Below are positions 24,240-34,411 of a DNA stretch of 64,000 nt, piece after piece (position 1 is the first letter of the stretch; each line of letters starts with the position of its first letter). The notes beneath the pieces are model-generated. The model worked only from the letters and a program-made list of their open reading frames with translations, did no database searches and had not been told where the DNA came from. The translations under genes and the position numbers were made by a program. This stretch comes from Epiperipatus broadwayi (lineage: Eukaryota > Onychophora > Udeonychophora > Euonychophora > Peripatidae), in NCBI GenBank assembly GCA_028023455.1, contig JAQFVV010006274.1:2792001-2856000 (forward strand), read 5' to 3'.

Positions 24240-26560
24240 ATTTCGCGCTCTTTCTAACAGACATTGTCTGCATTTAAAAATAATGTAAGCTCCCCACGTT
24301 AAAATATATTTTATTCAATGAAATTTATCTAGAAATAATATTAATAATAAAGGATATTTACTTATGCACCTGTATAATTTTTAAAAAGAAATATAAATTT
24401 TCTCAAGGCAAATATTGAAAAATTTGTATGCGTGCATATTACGGAAAATTCATTATTAAAGAAGACTTATAATTCATAGAGTAGGAATAAAAAACTACCA
24501 ACATAAGTGACTTAATTATAACCCTAAAATAATATGTTATATTATACCTTAACTGGAATCATTAAAACTTTTTATCTATACGTAAGTCAGCTGCAGTCCT
24601 TATAATAATAATAGTTCGTAAAAATCGCGCATTAGTTTTATTCTTAAGCCAGCTAGCTAAATAAAATGGTACGTATCGCCAATATTAAAAATAAAAGAAT
24701 TGTATATGTGTTCGTCAATCGTCAAATCTTCGTCATGTTAAAATCTGTATTGTTTTTCATGGATCCCAAAATTATATAGGTTAATTCAAAGAAGAATTAA
24801 TACCCAACGCTGATATGTTTTCTTTGATTGATTTATTAAATGCCCCAGAATGGAGGCAACTTTTATAGAAATGATATATAATAAAATGTGTTTCCTGTTT
24901 TAAAGATTTTGCTTCGTGAACTACGAAAGGATCAAATTTTTCATCTAAATAAATTACCCAACGGAAAAACATTTTTCTAGAGAGATAATAAACACTTGTT
25001 AAGTAATTTTTTTTTTTGATTTGAAAAATTATGTATATTTTTTTTTTATCAACAGGTTAAAAGATGTATAGTCAAGTAGTATTTACATGACCTTGTAATC
25101 ATAAAGGTATGTTTTCCTTTAATTATTCTAGGTTAAATTTATATTTGACATGGAAAATATTTTTTGTAAAATGTGTTTACTTATGATAGGCAATTATGGG
25201 TATAAATTTATATGTTAAATGCGTAAAAGTAGAAAAGTCAGATACCTAATAGATAAAATATCTAGTTAAAATTATCAGAAGTAATTAAAAAGAAGTGCTA
25301 TACAGAATCTTATTTATTTAAAGTTTAAACAAATTTATACTATGTTAATTGCGGAATTTATTCTCAAGTATATTTTTTATTAACGCATTCACTTAATTTA
25401 GTTCAAAATATTATATTACCAATTACTTGTTGAGTGTTTCTTTGGGCAAAGGAGAAAATTATTATGTTTATTTTGTGTTATCCATTGATTTCGGACGTTG
25501 ATTTAAGTATACCCCGGAATATAAATTTTGTGTAATTAGTATATTTGCTTGTCTTGCCCCGAATAGCATCAGTATATGATTAATATTCACATTAGTAACA
25601 ATTGAATGTATTTATTTTGTGGGATGGAAAATAATCTCCCCAAAAGCTTTATTTTCCATGAGGGGAATAAATAAATCTAGAATTCAGGTATGATAGCCCA
25701 AGCGATCGCTTCCCAGAGCTAGGACGATCAGCAATTATACCGTATTTTGTTTATTTCGTTCGTTAAAATCCCATGAGAGGATCATCATTGGTGTGTGTTC
25801 CTATTATGCCCAAGAAAGAGGCAAGGACCCACCAAACTATTTTAATATAGTCGTTAACTCTACGTATCTACGGTATTATTCCCTTTTCCTCATGAGAAAA
25901 TAGAGATAATTCCACCACGGAAGGTGTAGAATATTGTGTTTTATTTAAAAAGTTATGGCAAGATAACGGGTATACTGGAGGTAAATTCCTTACGATCCAT
26001 TTAGTAAAAATAGCGTGCTAGTATATATGATCAATGTCTGGACTGTGCGACGGAATAGTGCGGGTAATCCACACATAAGTCAATGGAGAGAATAAGTTTA
26101 AAATTGCGTGATTTATAAATTTTTATTTGCCAAGGGAGGGTTCAAATACTAAGTTTAATTCAGGTTAATTATTAAGTAGCACTCACGATATAACTTATAC
26201 GGAGAAGAACAGTGTGTATAACAACTTCAGTTGTTATTCAGGTAAACATTAAAAATAATAAATGTAACTTCTGATAAATAACCCATAAATTATAATAAGT
26301 TATCTAAATAAAAACTATTGTTTAATTAAAGATATGATTATAATAATCGTTTGTACGCATTGCCTAGAATCCAATTATTTTTATTTTAAAACAAATTGTA
26401 GTTAATAAAGTTAAGCAGCCGTTCTTATAAGATACACTAAACTGATAAGTTAATGTATCGATAATAATATTTATTTTGTTATATTTAATCTGAGTAAATT
26501 TATAACGAAGATGAAGAAGTAGTTCAAATCCAAGTCTAAAAGCATAGACAAATTACTATT
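24240..26560. other. CpG-retaining segment, possible promoter or exon region
   Basis: Unlike most of the window, CpG is common here. Lines 25441-26100 hold about twenty CpGs in 700 bp, close to expectation for their composition, while 44001-45000 holds only a few. GC-richer blocks lie at 25480-25930 and 25990-26080. In a genome that loses methylated CpG this suggests an unmethylated or recently acquired segment, such as a promoter or first exon of a host gene. No known RNA or protein was recognised. Confidence 0.45.
24781..24972 (-). CDS. possible small ORF or exon, unknown
   Basis: A 63-codon frame in the CpG-retaining region with mixed, non-repetitive composition (for example FVVHEAKSLKQE and CLHSGAFNKS), unlike the low-complexity ORFs elsewhere. 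A pyrimidine-rich TATCTCTCTAG lies just upstream of its ATG on the minus strand and could be a splice acceptor. I do not recognise the protein. It may be chance; no donor or neighbouring exon could be fixed. Confidence 0.2.
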   Translation of the reverse strand: MFFRWVIYLDEKFDPFVVHEAKSLKQETHFIIYHFYKSCLHSGAFNKSIKENISALGINSSLN

Positions 26561-27863
26561 AGTTATTATTTTGTTTTATCCATATGGGATCAACTAAAGT
26601 GTACATTTTTGTTTATTATGTTAATCCTAAGGGATTGTTTTTGTTAAATTGTAAGAATAAATTGGAATATTGTTAGAATTTAATAATAAATATAGTCTTA
26701 TTAAAAGCTGTTTTGAGTCATTTTTCTTGTGTGCTAAATAAAAGTGTATCTGCATAATACTTGCAATACTTTCTTGAGTCCAAAATTATTTATGAAATCT
26801 CAAATTCAATACACCAGATAGACAATTTTAAGCAGATCAGAATATTTCATTATATTTTTAATATAATAAGAATTATTTATGGAATTGAAACTTCAGACCA
26901 AAACATTTTATTTTATGTGTGTGTAAAATCACTTTATTCCCAAACTAGTATATTTGATTGCATATTGTTCCATACACATGTCAGTGAAGTGTCTAAGTAT
27001 TAAATCTTAGTTTAATTATTGTGTTGTCATGGGTGATGGAAGGACACAAAAGCACCCTTGTCTCTTCATCATTCCGACTGAGATTCTGAATTATAAATTG
27101 GCAGTATTATTCAAAATTATGCGTTGTTATTGAATAGGGTCATCATCTCGTTAAATATTATAATAGTTGATATGTGGATGAAGACACCTGGAATTTAAAT
27201 AAGTTAAATGTTTTCTATAGCCAACCAGAATGTCAGTTCTATTGGATAACACAATACTGCCGAGCATTTTGGTAAATATAACAGAGAACCCTGAGATTAG
27301 TGTCAGTATCATAAATGCTCTTAAAGAAAGAATTGATTCAGTATGATCAATATTACAATTGTGGCATGGCTAAAGAGATGGAAACTTTTAATTGTATGAT
27401 AATAAAATATTGAGATCATATTGGCAAATTGCTGAATGTTTTATTTTAGTCAGTAATATTAACAATGAAATAAAATCATCATCATCATTGTCGAACAGTG
27501 TAAGTACTTATAGCTCAGAGAATGTGTTTAGATAGAGAGAGAATGTTAGTTTATTCTAAATTGTTTTATTAAATCTATTTTATTAATGATAATTATTTTT
27601 TTATTCTATCTCTGTCTGAACTGCATATCTCTGTAGCTGAATTATATAACTAACCTAACGAAGAGCTATATTAATAAACATTATCTTAGATAAGTAATAT
27701 ATAGGGTTTGCAACCCGCAGCATCAGAAGGAGGCGTCCGAATGCGCTTTAATAGAAGCCGCTCACTGATGTTACTAGGTTATAATAATAGTCCGTGTTAT
27801 TTTGATGATAGGAATGTCTTCTTCTTCTTATCGTTTATAAGGTTAGAATATATATATATATAT
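26561..27863. other. intergenic DNA
   Basis: No gene recognised; short ORFs of 60-80 codons lack family features. It ends in a TA run that forms the left border of the tandem array. Confidence 0.5.
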
Positions 27864-28009
27864 GATAAACAAAAATGCAAGTTAAAAACTTGCTAACGCT
27901 TGTATTTATGTCCACAGATGGCGTTCTACCAAAAACACCGATCAAGCGTATGTTTCGTTTACATAAACGTCAGAGTAGTTAGTATTCACTATCTCTAACT
28001 ATAATTCCA

Positions 28010-28053
28010 CTTTCAGATCATGATTTCAAGCTATTTGCTATCATCAGTGAAAG
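28010..28053 (-). ncRNA. type I hammerhead ribozyme motif (S1)
   Basis: On the minus strand: stem I CTTTCA/TGAAAG (6 bp, continued after an internal loop by ATTC/GAAT), core CTGATGA, stem II AGC/GCT closing an AAATA loop, GAAA, stem III ATCA/TGAT with no loop, and C at the cleavage position. All invariant core bases are present. The loopless stem III predicts efficient folding only as a dimer, which tandem transcripts would supply. Confidence 0.85.
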
Positions 28054-28419
28054 ACAGGAATAAAGAAACTAGATCTAAATACAAACTCTGAGCGTTTATG
28101 AAACAAATTTCTATTCAGCTTGCAAGCGTGAATTTTTTAGACACGTAATGTCTTCAAACTCAGCATAGCAAACCAGATAGCTATATGGGTCTGATCTCAG
28201 TTTAGCTTCACCACATAGTAGAAGCCTCTGCAATCTATATCATTGCAAGAAAGACCTCAAAGGTACATTTATGATAAACAAAAATGCAAGTTAAAAAACT
28301 TGCTAACGCTTGTATTTATGTCCACAGATGGCGTTCTACCAAAAACACCGATCAAGCGTATGTTTCGTTTACATAAACGTCAGAGTAGTTAGTATTCACT
28401 ATCTCTAACTATAATTCCA

Positions 28420-28463
28420 CTTTCAGATCATGATTTCAAGCTATTTGCTATCATCAGTGAAAG
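28420..28463 (-). ncRNA. type I hammerhead ribozyme motif (S2)
   Basis: Identical to S1, one unit (410 bp) downstream. Confidence 0.85.
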
Positions 28464-28830
28464 ACAGGAATAAAGAAACTAGATCTAAATACAAACTCTG
28501 AGCGTTTATGAAACAAATTTCTATTCAGCTTGCAAGCGTGAATTTTTTAGACACGTAATGTCTTCAAACTCAGCATAGCAAACCAGATAGCTATATGGGT
28601 CTGATCTCAGTTCAGCATCACCACATAGTAGAAGCCTCTGCAATCTATATCATTGCAAGAAAGACCTCAAAGGTACATTTATGATAAACAAAAATGCAAG
28701 TTAAAAAAACTTGCTAACGCTTGTATTTATGTCCACAGATGGTGTTCTACCAAAAACACCGATCAAGCGTATGTTTCGTTTACATAAACGTCAGAGTAGT
28801 TAGTATTCACTATCTCTAACTATAATTCCA

Positions 28831-28874
28831 CTTTCAGATCATGATTTCAAGCTATTTGCTATCGTCAGTGAAAG
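28831..28874 (-). ncRNA. type I hammerhead ribozyme motif (S3)
   Basis: As S1 except that the core reads CTGACGA. The change falls at the one position of the CUGANGA box known to tolerate any base, so function should be kept. Confidence 0.83.
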
Positions 28875-29457
28875 ACAGGAATAAAGAAACTAGATCTAAA
28901 TACAAACTCTGAGCGTTTATGAAACAAATTTCTATTCAGCTTGCAAGCGTGAATTTTTTAGACACGTAATGTCTTCAAACTCAGCATAGCAAACCAGATA
29001 GCTATATGGGTCTGATCTCAGTTCAGCATCACCACATAGTAGAAGCCTCTGCAATCTATATCATTGCAAGAAAGACCTCAAAGGTACATTTATGATAAAC
29101 AAAAATGCAAGTTAAAAAACTTGCTAACGCTTGTATTTATGTCCACAGATGGCGCTTGATCGGTGTTTTTGGTAGAACACCATCTGTGGACATAAATACA
29201 AGCGTTAGCAAGTTTTTTAACTTGCATTTTTGTTTATCATAAATGTACCTTTGAGGTCTTTCTTGCAATGATATAGATTGCAGAGGCTTCTACTATGTGG
29301 TGATGCTGAACTGAGATCAGACCCATATAGCTATCTGGTTTGCTATGCTGAGTTTGAAGACATTACGTGTCTAAAAAATTCACGCTTGCAAGCTGAATAG
29401 AAATTTGTTTCATAAACGCTCAGAGTTTGTATTTAGATCTAGTTTCTTTATTCCTGT

Positions 29458-29501
29458 CTTTCACTGATGATAGCAAATAGCTTGAAATCATGATCTGAAA
29501 G
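29458..29501 (+). ncRNA. type I hammerhead ribozyme motif (S4)
   Basis: Plus-strand copy in the inverted half of the array; core CTGATGA at 29464-29470, all stems and invariant bases as in S1. Confidence 0.85.
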
Positions 29502-29867
29502 TGGAATTATAGTTAGAGATAGTGAATACTAACTACTCTGACGTTTATGTAAACGAAACATACGCTTGATCGGTGTTTTTGGTAGAACGCCATCTGTGGA
29601 CATAAATACAAGCGTTAGCAAGTTTTTTAACTTGCATTTTTGTTTATCATAAATGTACCTTTGAGGTCTTTCTTGCAATGATATAGATTGCAGAGGCTTC
29701 TACTATGTGGTGATGCTGAACTGAGATCAGACCCATATAGCTATCTGGTTTGCTATGCTGAGTTTGAAGACATTACGTGTCTAAAAAATTCACGCTTGCA
29801 AGCTGAATAGAAATTTGTTTCATAAACGCTCAGAGTTTGTATTTAGATCTAGTTTCTTTATTCCTGT

Positions 29868-29911
29868 CTTTCACTGATGATAAAAAATAGCTTGAAATCA
29901 TGATCTGAAAG
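29868..29911 (+). ncRNA. hammerhead motif with broken stem II (S5)
   Basis: Core CTGATGA, GAAA, stem I and stem III are intact, but the 5' strand of stem II has changed from TAGC to TAAA, so stem II cannot pair. Probably a dead copy at the outer end of the array. Confidence 0.75.
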
Positions 29912-30023
29912 TGGAATTATAGTTAGAGATAGTGAATACTAACTACTCTGACGTTTATGTAAACGAAACATACGCTTGATCGGTGTTTTTGGTAGAACGC
30001 CATCTGTGGACATATATATATAT

Positions 30024-32357
30024 TCAAAAATAAAGCTGGTGAAAATTTGCAATAGGTGACCAATAAGTCTAAAAATATGGAACTGCATTTGGAATGATGG
30101 AAAGATTAAAATATATAGGGCCATCATGCAGGACTAAAAATTTTCTGAACCAAAATGAATAAGATTTAAAGTGTATCTCATCAATACTGAAAATCTGCAC
30201 AATCCTAAATTTTTATATTGCATTGGAATTGAAACTAAAGATGTGTACAAAATTTAAAAAAATTACTTTCATTCTAATCCCAAAAATTGTCTTATCAATT
30301 ATACTGAGCACATGCATACAGTTTTATGAAAGTCTGTTTGGTAAAAATAGGTTAAAAATTAGTTACAAGATTTTAGTATAAGAGGGCAGTTTTTTAAAAA
30401 AACCAAATTTTACATGATTCTTTTTTTTAATTTTAATTAATGATAAATGCCCCTAATTTTTTTTCTTAATCAAAAGTTTTTTCTAAAAAAATATAGCATC
30501 ATCTATTTTGCATACCTAAAAACCTTCAGAACCATTTCAAATTGCATTTAAAATGTAGCCTGACAATACTAAAAGGCTGGTAAACTCTGAAAGATTGCAA
30601 TGTTATATTTATTGTAATCTAAACTGGACATGTGTACAAAATTTAAAGAAAATCCATTCAGCAGAGATTAAAAATCATTTACAAGATTTGACCCAAGCAT
30701 ACAGAGATCTTACATTAAATAAAAATTTAATTAAACAAATCATATAATTTGGGTGAAATTTCCAATTTACTATATACTAATATTAATTTTCAAATAAAAT
30801 ATGTAGAATGTGGCTATGATTTTAATATTTGAAACTAGTTGCAATAGTTGTTTGTATAACAATAACATAATCAAAAAGTATTTCGTCCATAACATACCTT
30901 TTTATGAATAAGTTTAATTTATTTGTAAACTATATGAATATATATCTATTTGCAATTCTGAATAACAACCAAAATCAAATCATTGGCAAATCTATATTCT
31001 CTGAAAAGTAACAAAAAGTGGCAGTAGTTTTAATGTTTAAACAAAGTTACATAACTCTAATATGATGTAGAAATATGTTTTAAAAATACATTTTTCCTTT
31101 ATGAAAAAGTTAAATTGGTAAAAAGTAATGTCAGATTAGTCATTATTTATTTTACATTTTTTTATAAAATATATAACCAACCCTTGCAGAATTCTATGCT
31201 AAATGTTTATCTTTAAAATATAAATAGAAGGAAACTTTGATAACCTGTTCTATTTAACATATAAACCACAAAAGAGTCTTTTATTTCAAGAAATGTAATA
31301 AATACTGAATTCATTGTTAAAGGAATATTAGTATTGTGTTTAATTTTTAAACATTTTTCATTTTCGTAATATATTTATGTGTTTGCGTTTCAGCGACTAT
31401 TTATTTTTAAAATTTTTCTGAATTCAAAACAATTTTGAACCCCAATTTTTTTAGATTAACGATAATCTACTGTTTTAGGCAACGGAATCAAATTACTTGC
31501 AAATTATATATATAAATAAATAAATCTGAATATTATTTTTGTGAGGGTGTTCAGATATTTAAAATCTCTAGCTTATTTGACAAATGGAGATTGTTCACAA
31601 ATTGTAAGTATGATGGGAAAGAGATTGTTACTGGTTTGAAAAAATTTATATTGATCATAGTTTAGTATTTATAGCAAGCTTTGGAAGAATATTTAGCAAA
31701 TCTGAAAGATTTGATTGGTTACAGATATTTATCAGGAACATAATATCGGACAAAATCATAAATAATGAATCAAAATATTTGAAATAACTATAATTTTTAA
31801 CACACCAATAAATAAACAAAAAATACATCCAGCTTACAGCATGACTGCCATTCTGAGTAGCATTTAAGACCAGAAACTCATTATCCAAAGATGTATCTGC
31901 ATAAAGAATATGATGAGTCATTATATTTAGGAGTGCTATCATATAACTTTTTTTGCAGGATACCTTTCTTTCTGAAGGTTTTCAACATCTTGTCTAATTG
32001 TAACTTTTCATTGTATCCTAGCACCAGCTATATTTTGTAAATGAAATCAATCAAAATTACCCTTTTAAGAAATGTTTTGAGATAAAATTTTATTATCTAC
32101 ATGATTCTGCCTTTTAGCCATAAAATAATTTTAGAAACTCCTTTTTATTTCATTTGTTTCACATGTCCAATTAATAAACGATTTTCTACTACTAAAATCT
32201 ATAGTATCAAATCAAGCAAGATGAGAAACATATTGATTGGACTTATGATCTTGCCAGAATATTTTTAAAATTTTATAGAGCATTCTTAAATAAAAATTTT
32301 CTAATATCTTTATGCTAGTTTGATAGGTCATCCAAATCCCATATTCTTACAATAAAC
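30024..32357. other. AT-rich intergenic DNA, no gene recognised
   Basis: A 95-codon minus-strand ORF at 31655-31942 is the longest. It lacks a recognisable domain and its neighbouring frames show no continuation. The region ends in the left copy of the Penelope target duplication. Confidence 0.5.
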
Positions 32358-32368
32358 TAGGCAAAATA
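32358..32368. repeat. left 11-bp target-site duplication of the Penelope element
   Basis: TAGGCAAAATA, matched exactly at 35906-35916. The leading TA could partly belong to the element end, so the duplication is 9-11 bp. Confidence 0.85.
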
Positions 32369-32777
32369 TTTGTCTGAAGGTTTGTAATGATGGTATATTA
32401 TAAGATGTAATATGTTGGACTATTTCCATCATTTATAAGTGAATATTGAATGTATAGAAAATTTTAAACTTTATTTAAACTTTTCAAATACAAACAACTT
32501 GTTAGTAATAACACACAAATAGACAATACAGGTTAGTAATTACACAACGTTTTGAGTAGTATTATTCTCCACTCTTATTCAGGTGTTGCTGGCCTATATG
32601 CACAGTGACAATATTCGCTTAGAAGTTGAACTCGCACCTTTAGATTCTTGTATATTGAATTTAAGGCAAACGCTCTACCAACTGAGCTATTCTGTCAAAG
32701 GCAACATATAGTAGAAATTTGATATATTTATACTTGAGGGTTGGTTCAAATCCTCCTGAGTCCTTCAATTTTTTTTT
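32369..32777 (-). repeat. inverted Penelope terminal-repeat copy (P1)
   Basis: Reverse complement of the direct terminal repeat, extended on its outer end by about 45 bp of the ORF start. It meets the direct copy at poly-T/poly-A near 32769-32800. It retains a 46-bp segment (around 32475-32520) that the adjacent direct copy lacks. Confidence 0.9.
32542..32592 (-). ncRNA. Penelope small hammerhead variant, mutated (P1)
   Basis: Minus-strand reading ACAC, CTGAATA (G8 changed to T), stem II GAGT/ACTC, AAAAC instead of GAAAC, GTT, GTGT. Two core changes make it inactive, while the pairing stems are preserved. Confidence 0.55.
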
Positions 32778-32874
32778 AGACTTGTTAAAAAAAAAAAAAA
32801 ATTGAAGGACTCAGGAGGATTTGAACCAACCCTCAAGTATAAATATATCAAATTTCTACTATATGTTGCCTTTG

Positions 32875-32950
32875 ACAGAATAGCTCAGTTGGTAGAGCGT
32901 TTGCCTTAAATTCAATATACAAGAATCTAAAGGTGCGAGTTCAACTTCTA
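32875..32950 (+). repeat. tRNA-like module in terminal repeat (P2)
   Basis: TAGCTCAGTTGGTAGAGCG (32881-32899) is a near-perfect tRNA A box and D-arm. GAATCTAAAGGT and GAGTTCAACTT (to about 32947) resemble the 3' anticodon arm and B box of a tRNA-Phe-like molecule, with an insert between them. It could give internal Pol III transcription of the element or mark capture of a tRNA. It does not fold as a full tRNA. Confidence 0.6.
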
Positions 32951-32982
32951 AGCGAATATTGTCACTGTGCATATAGGCCAGC

Positions 32983-33028
32983 AACACCTGAAGAAGAGTG
33001 GAGAATAATACTAATCGAAACGTTGTGT
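32983..33028 (+). ncRNA. Penelope small hammerhead variant (P2)
   Basis: Stem I ACAC/GTGT, CTGAAGA at 32988-32994 plus an extra A, stem II GAGT/AATC with one mismatch, GAAAC at 33017-33021, then GTT before the cleavage point. Stem III is only A-U plus C-G with no loop. This fits the minimal hammerheads described from Penelope-like elements, which need dimers to cleave. All invariant residues outside the inserted A are present. Confidence 0.65.
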
Positions 33029-33091
33029 AATTACTAACCTGTATTGTCTATTTGTGTTAAAATTTTCTATACATTCAATATTCACTCATAA

Positions 33092-34411
33092 ATGATGGAA
33101 ATAGTCCAACATATTACATCTTATAATATACCATCATTACAAACCTTCAGACAAATACTAAGTACTCGGTATGGACCCGATGCTATGTTGAAATTTAGAC
33201 ATTATGAAAAATTATGTCTAAAACTGGCTAAAGTAGAAAATCATTTAACTTTCTTATGTAAATGTAAATCAGAAGGGATTATCCCTAAGGGTTTGCAGTT
33301 AAAACCTCCTATTTCCTCCAAGAGAGCTGAAAAAATTGTTCAGAGAGCAAATGAGGCTTTATTGAGAGAGAGTATAAAGGTTCAGCGGTTTATCAAGCAT
33401 CAAACCTTGCAATCTATTAGAAATGTGGAATCGTTTCTACAAAACAAAGTTACAGATGAAGATTTCTCAAGAATTTGTCAAGCAGTGAACAGATCATATT
33501 GTAAGTTACATGGAAGGATAAAAGAACTACAGAAGAAGAAGCTTGTAAATCTACATGGGCAAGTCAAAAGTAATACTGCAACTAGTCTATCCTCATCATC
33601 AGTGAAAAATCTTAGTTCTAAACAACTTACCGATTGTGAATTATCAGTTCTGGAAAAAGGTTTAAATTTCGCCATTACACCAACTACTGTTCCACTATTG
33701 GATATAATGGCCGCGACTGATGAGGTGACGCAAAATTTGAATCTAGAGGAAGCAGTGGAGTTACACTGGAGAATAAAACGAACACTGGAAAAACATCAAG
33801 TGCACAAGCAGAAGTCAAACATTTCATGTGATGAGAGGAGAGCTATTCAATCTCTCAAACAGGATGCATCTATAATCATTCTTCCTGCTGACAAAGGTAA
33901 CACTACAGTTGTAATGGATAAAACTGATTATGATAACAAAATTCAAGGACTTCTCACAGCAGGCCAATACAGAAAAGTAGCAAAAAATCCAATTCCAAGT
34001 ACAGAGGTAAAACTACAAGCATTACTCCGGAAGCATCGCAGGTATTTCAGTGATTCAGAAAAAAGAAAATTAACTTCGTATTTCAGCAAGATTCCTCACC
34101 TGTATGGACTGCCTAAAATCCATAAAGAGAATGTTCCATTAAGACCTATTGTTAGTTCTAGAAATTCACCCTGTCAAAATTTGTCAAGATTTCTTATCGA
34201 AGTTCTTAGTCCATTGGCATATAGAACACCATCTTTCGTCAGGGACTCTAAGCACTTTGTAGAATTAGTCAGGAACATGAAAATGGAAAGAACTGACATA
34301 TTAGTAAGCTTTAATGTGGAAAGTCTGTTTACAAATGTACCATGTAATGAAGCATTGTCTATTGTAAGGAAAAGGTTATATGGCAAACAGTTCTACCTGT
34401 TGATAGTATAA
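33092..34411 (+). pseudogene. Penelope-like polyprotein, N-terminal part with RT fingers and motif A
   Basis: 439 codons from an ATG inside the terminal repeat to a stop created by a frameshift. An N-terminal helical region is followed by the Penelope-specific ADKG motif (residues 266-269), YGLPKIHK (from residue 338) with LRPIVSS, and RT motif A read as SFNVESLFTNVP. In this family the base after F is normally the first catalytic Asp; here residue 408 is Asn, which should abolish polymerisation. The frame is lost at about 34390-34397 by the net loss of one base, and the protein continues in the next frame from the following ORF. Role of the family: reverse transcription coupled to endonuclease cleavage for integration, in the nucleus. 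Confidence 0.93.

Larger units (their letters stand above)
27864..30011. mobile_element. family S: palindromic 410-bp tandem array with hammerhead in each unit
   Basis: Three direct units start at 27862, 28271 and 28681, with the next partial unit at 29092, giving periods of 409-411 bp. Near 29153 the sequence turns round and continues as inverted units to 30011, making a palindrome with arms over 850 bp. Units differ at only a few bases, so the array is young or homogenised. Each full unit holds a hammerhead motif (minus strand on the left, plus strand on the right) and a small AAGTT/AACTT hairpin. TA runs on both borders could be a target duplication but are too simple to prove it. No ORF. 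I infer a retrozyme-like repeat; a plain satellite is the alternative. Confidence 0.85.
32778..33130 (+). repeat. upstream direct Penelope terminal repeat (P2)
   Basis: Starts with a poly-A stretch at about 32785, followed by an antisense T-arm-like segment, the tRNA-like module, the hammerhead variant, and the ORF start codon near its end. Compared with the downstream copy it lacks 46 bp around 33055; the junction does not have GT-AG ends, so it reads as a deletion. Confidence 0.9.

Noticed and set aside
27864-29152. Regular direct repeats that could suggest a CRISPR array
   Set aside because: The 410-bp unit is wholly repeated with no unique spacers, the context is eukaryotic, and the unit contains a hammerhead.
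29939-30127. 62-codon ORF at the right edge of the tandem array
   Set aside because: It spans the array border and is not open in the same way in other units.
31655-31942. 95-codon minus-strand ORF as a retroelement fragment
   Set aside because: No conserved motif could be named and adjacent frames show no continuation; too weak to annotate as a gene.
32881-32950. Functional tRNA gene
   Set aside because: A and B boxes are good, but the region between cannot form an anticodon arm, the module is repeated within mobile-element ends, and acceptor strands do not pair.
33050-33065. Spliced intron explaining the 46 bp missing from the upstream terminal repeat
   Set aside because: No placement of the gap gives GT-AG ends; it is treated as a deletion.
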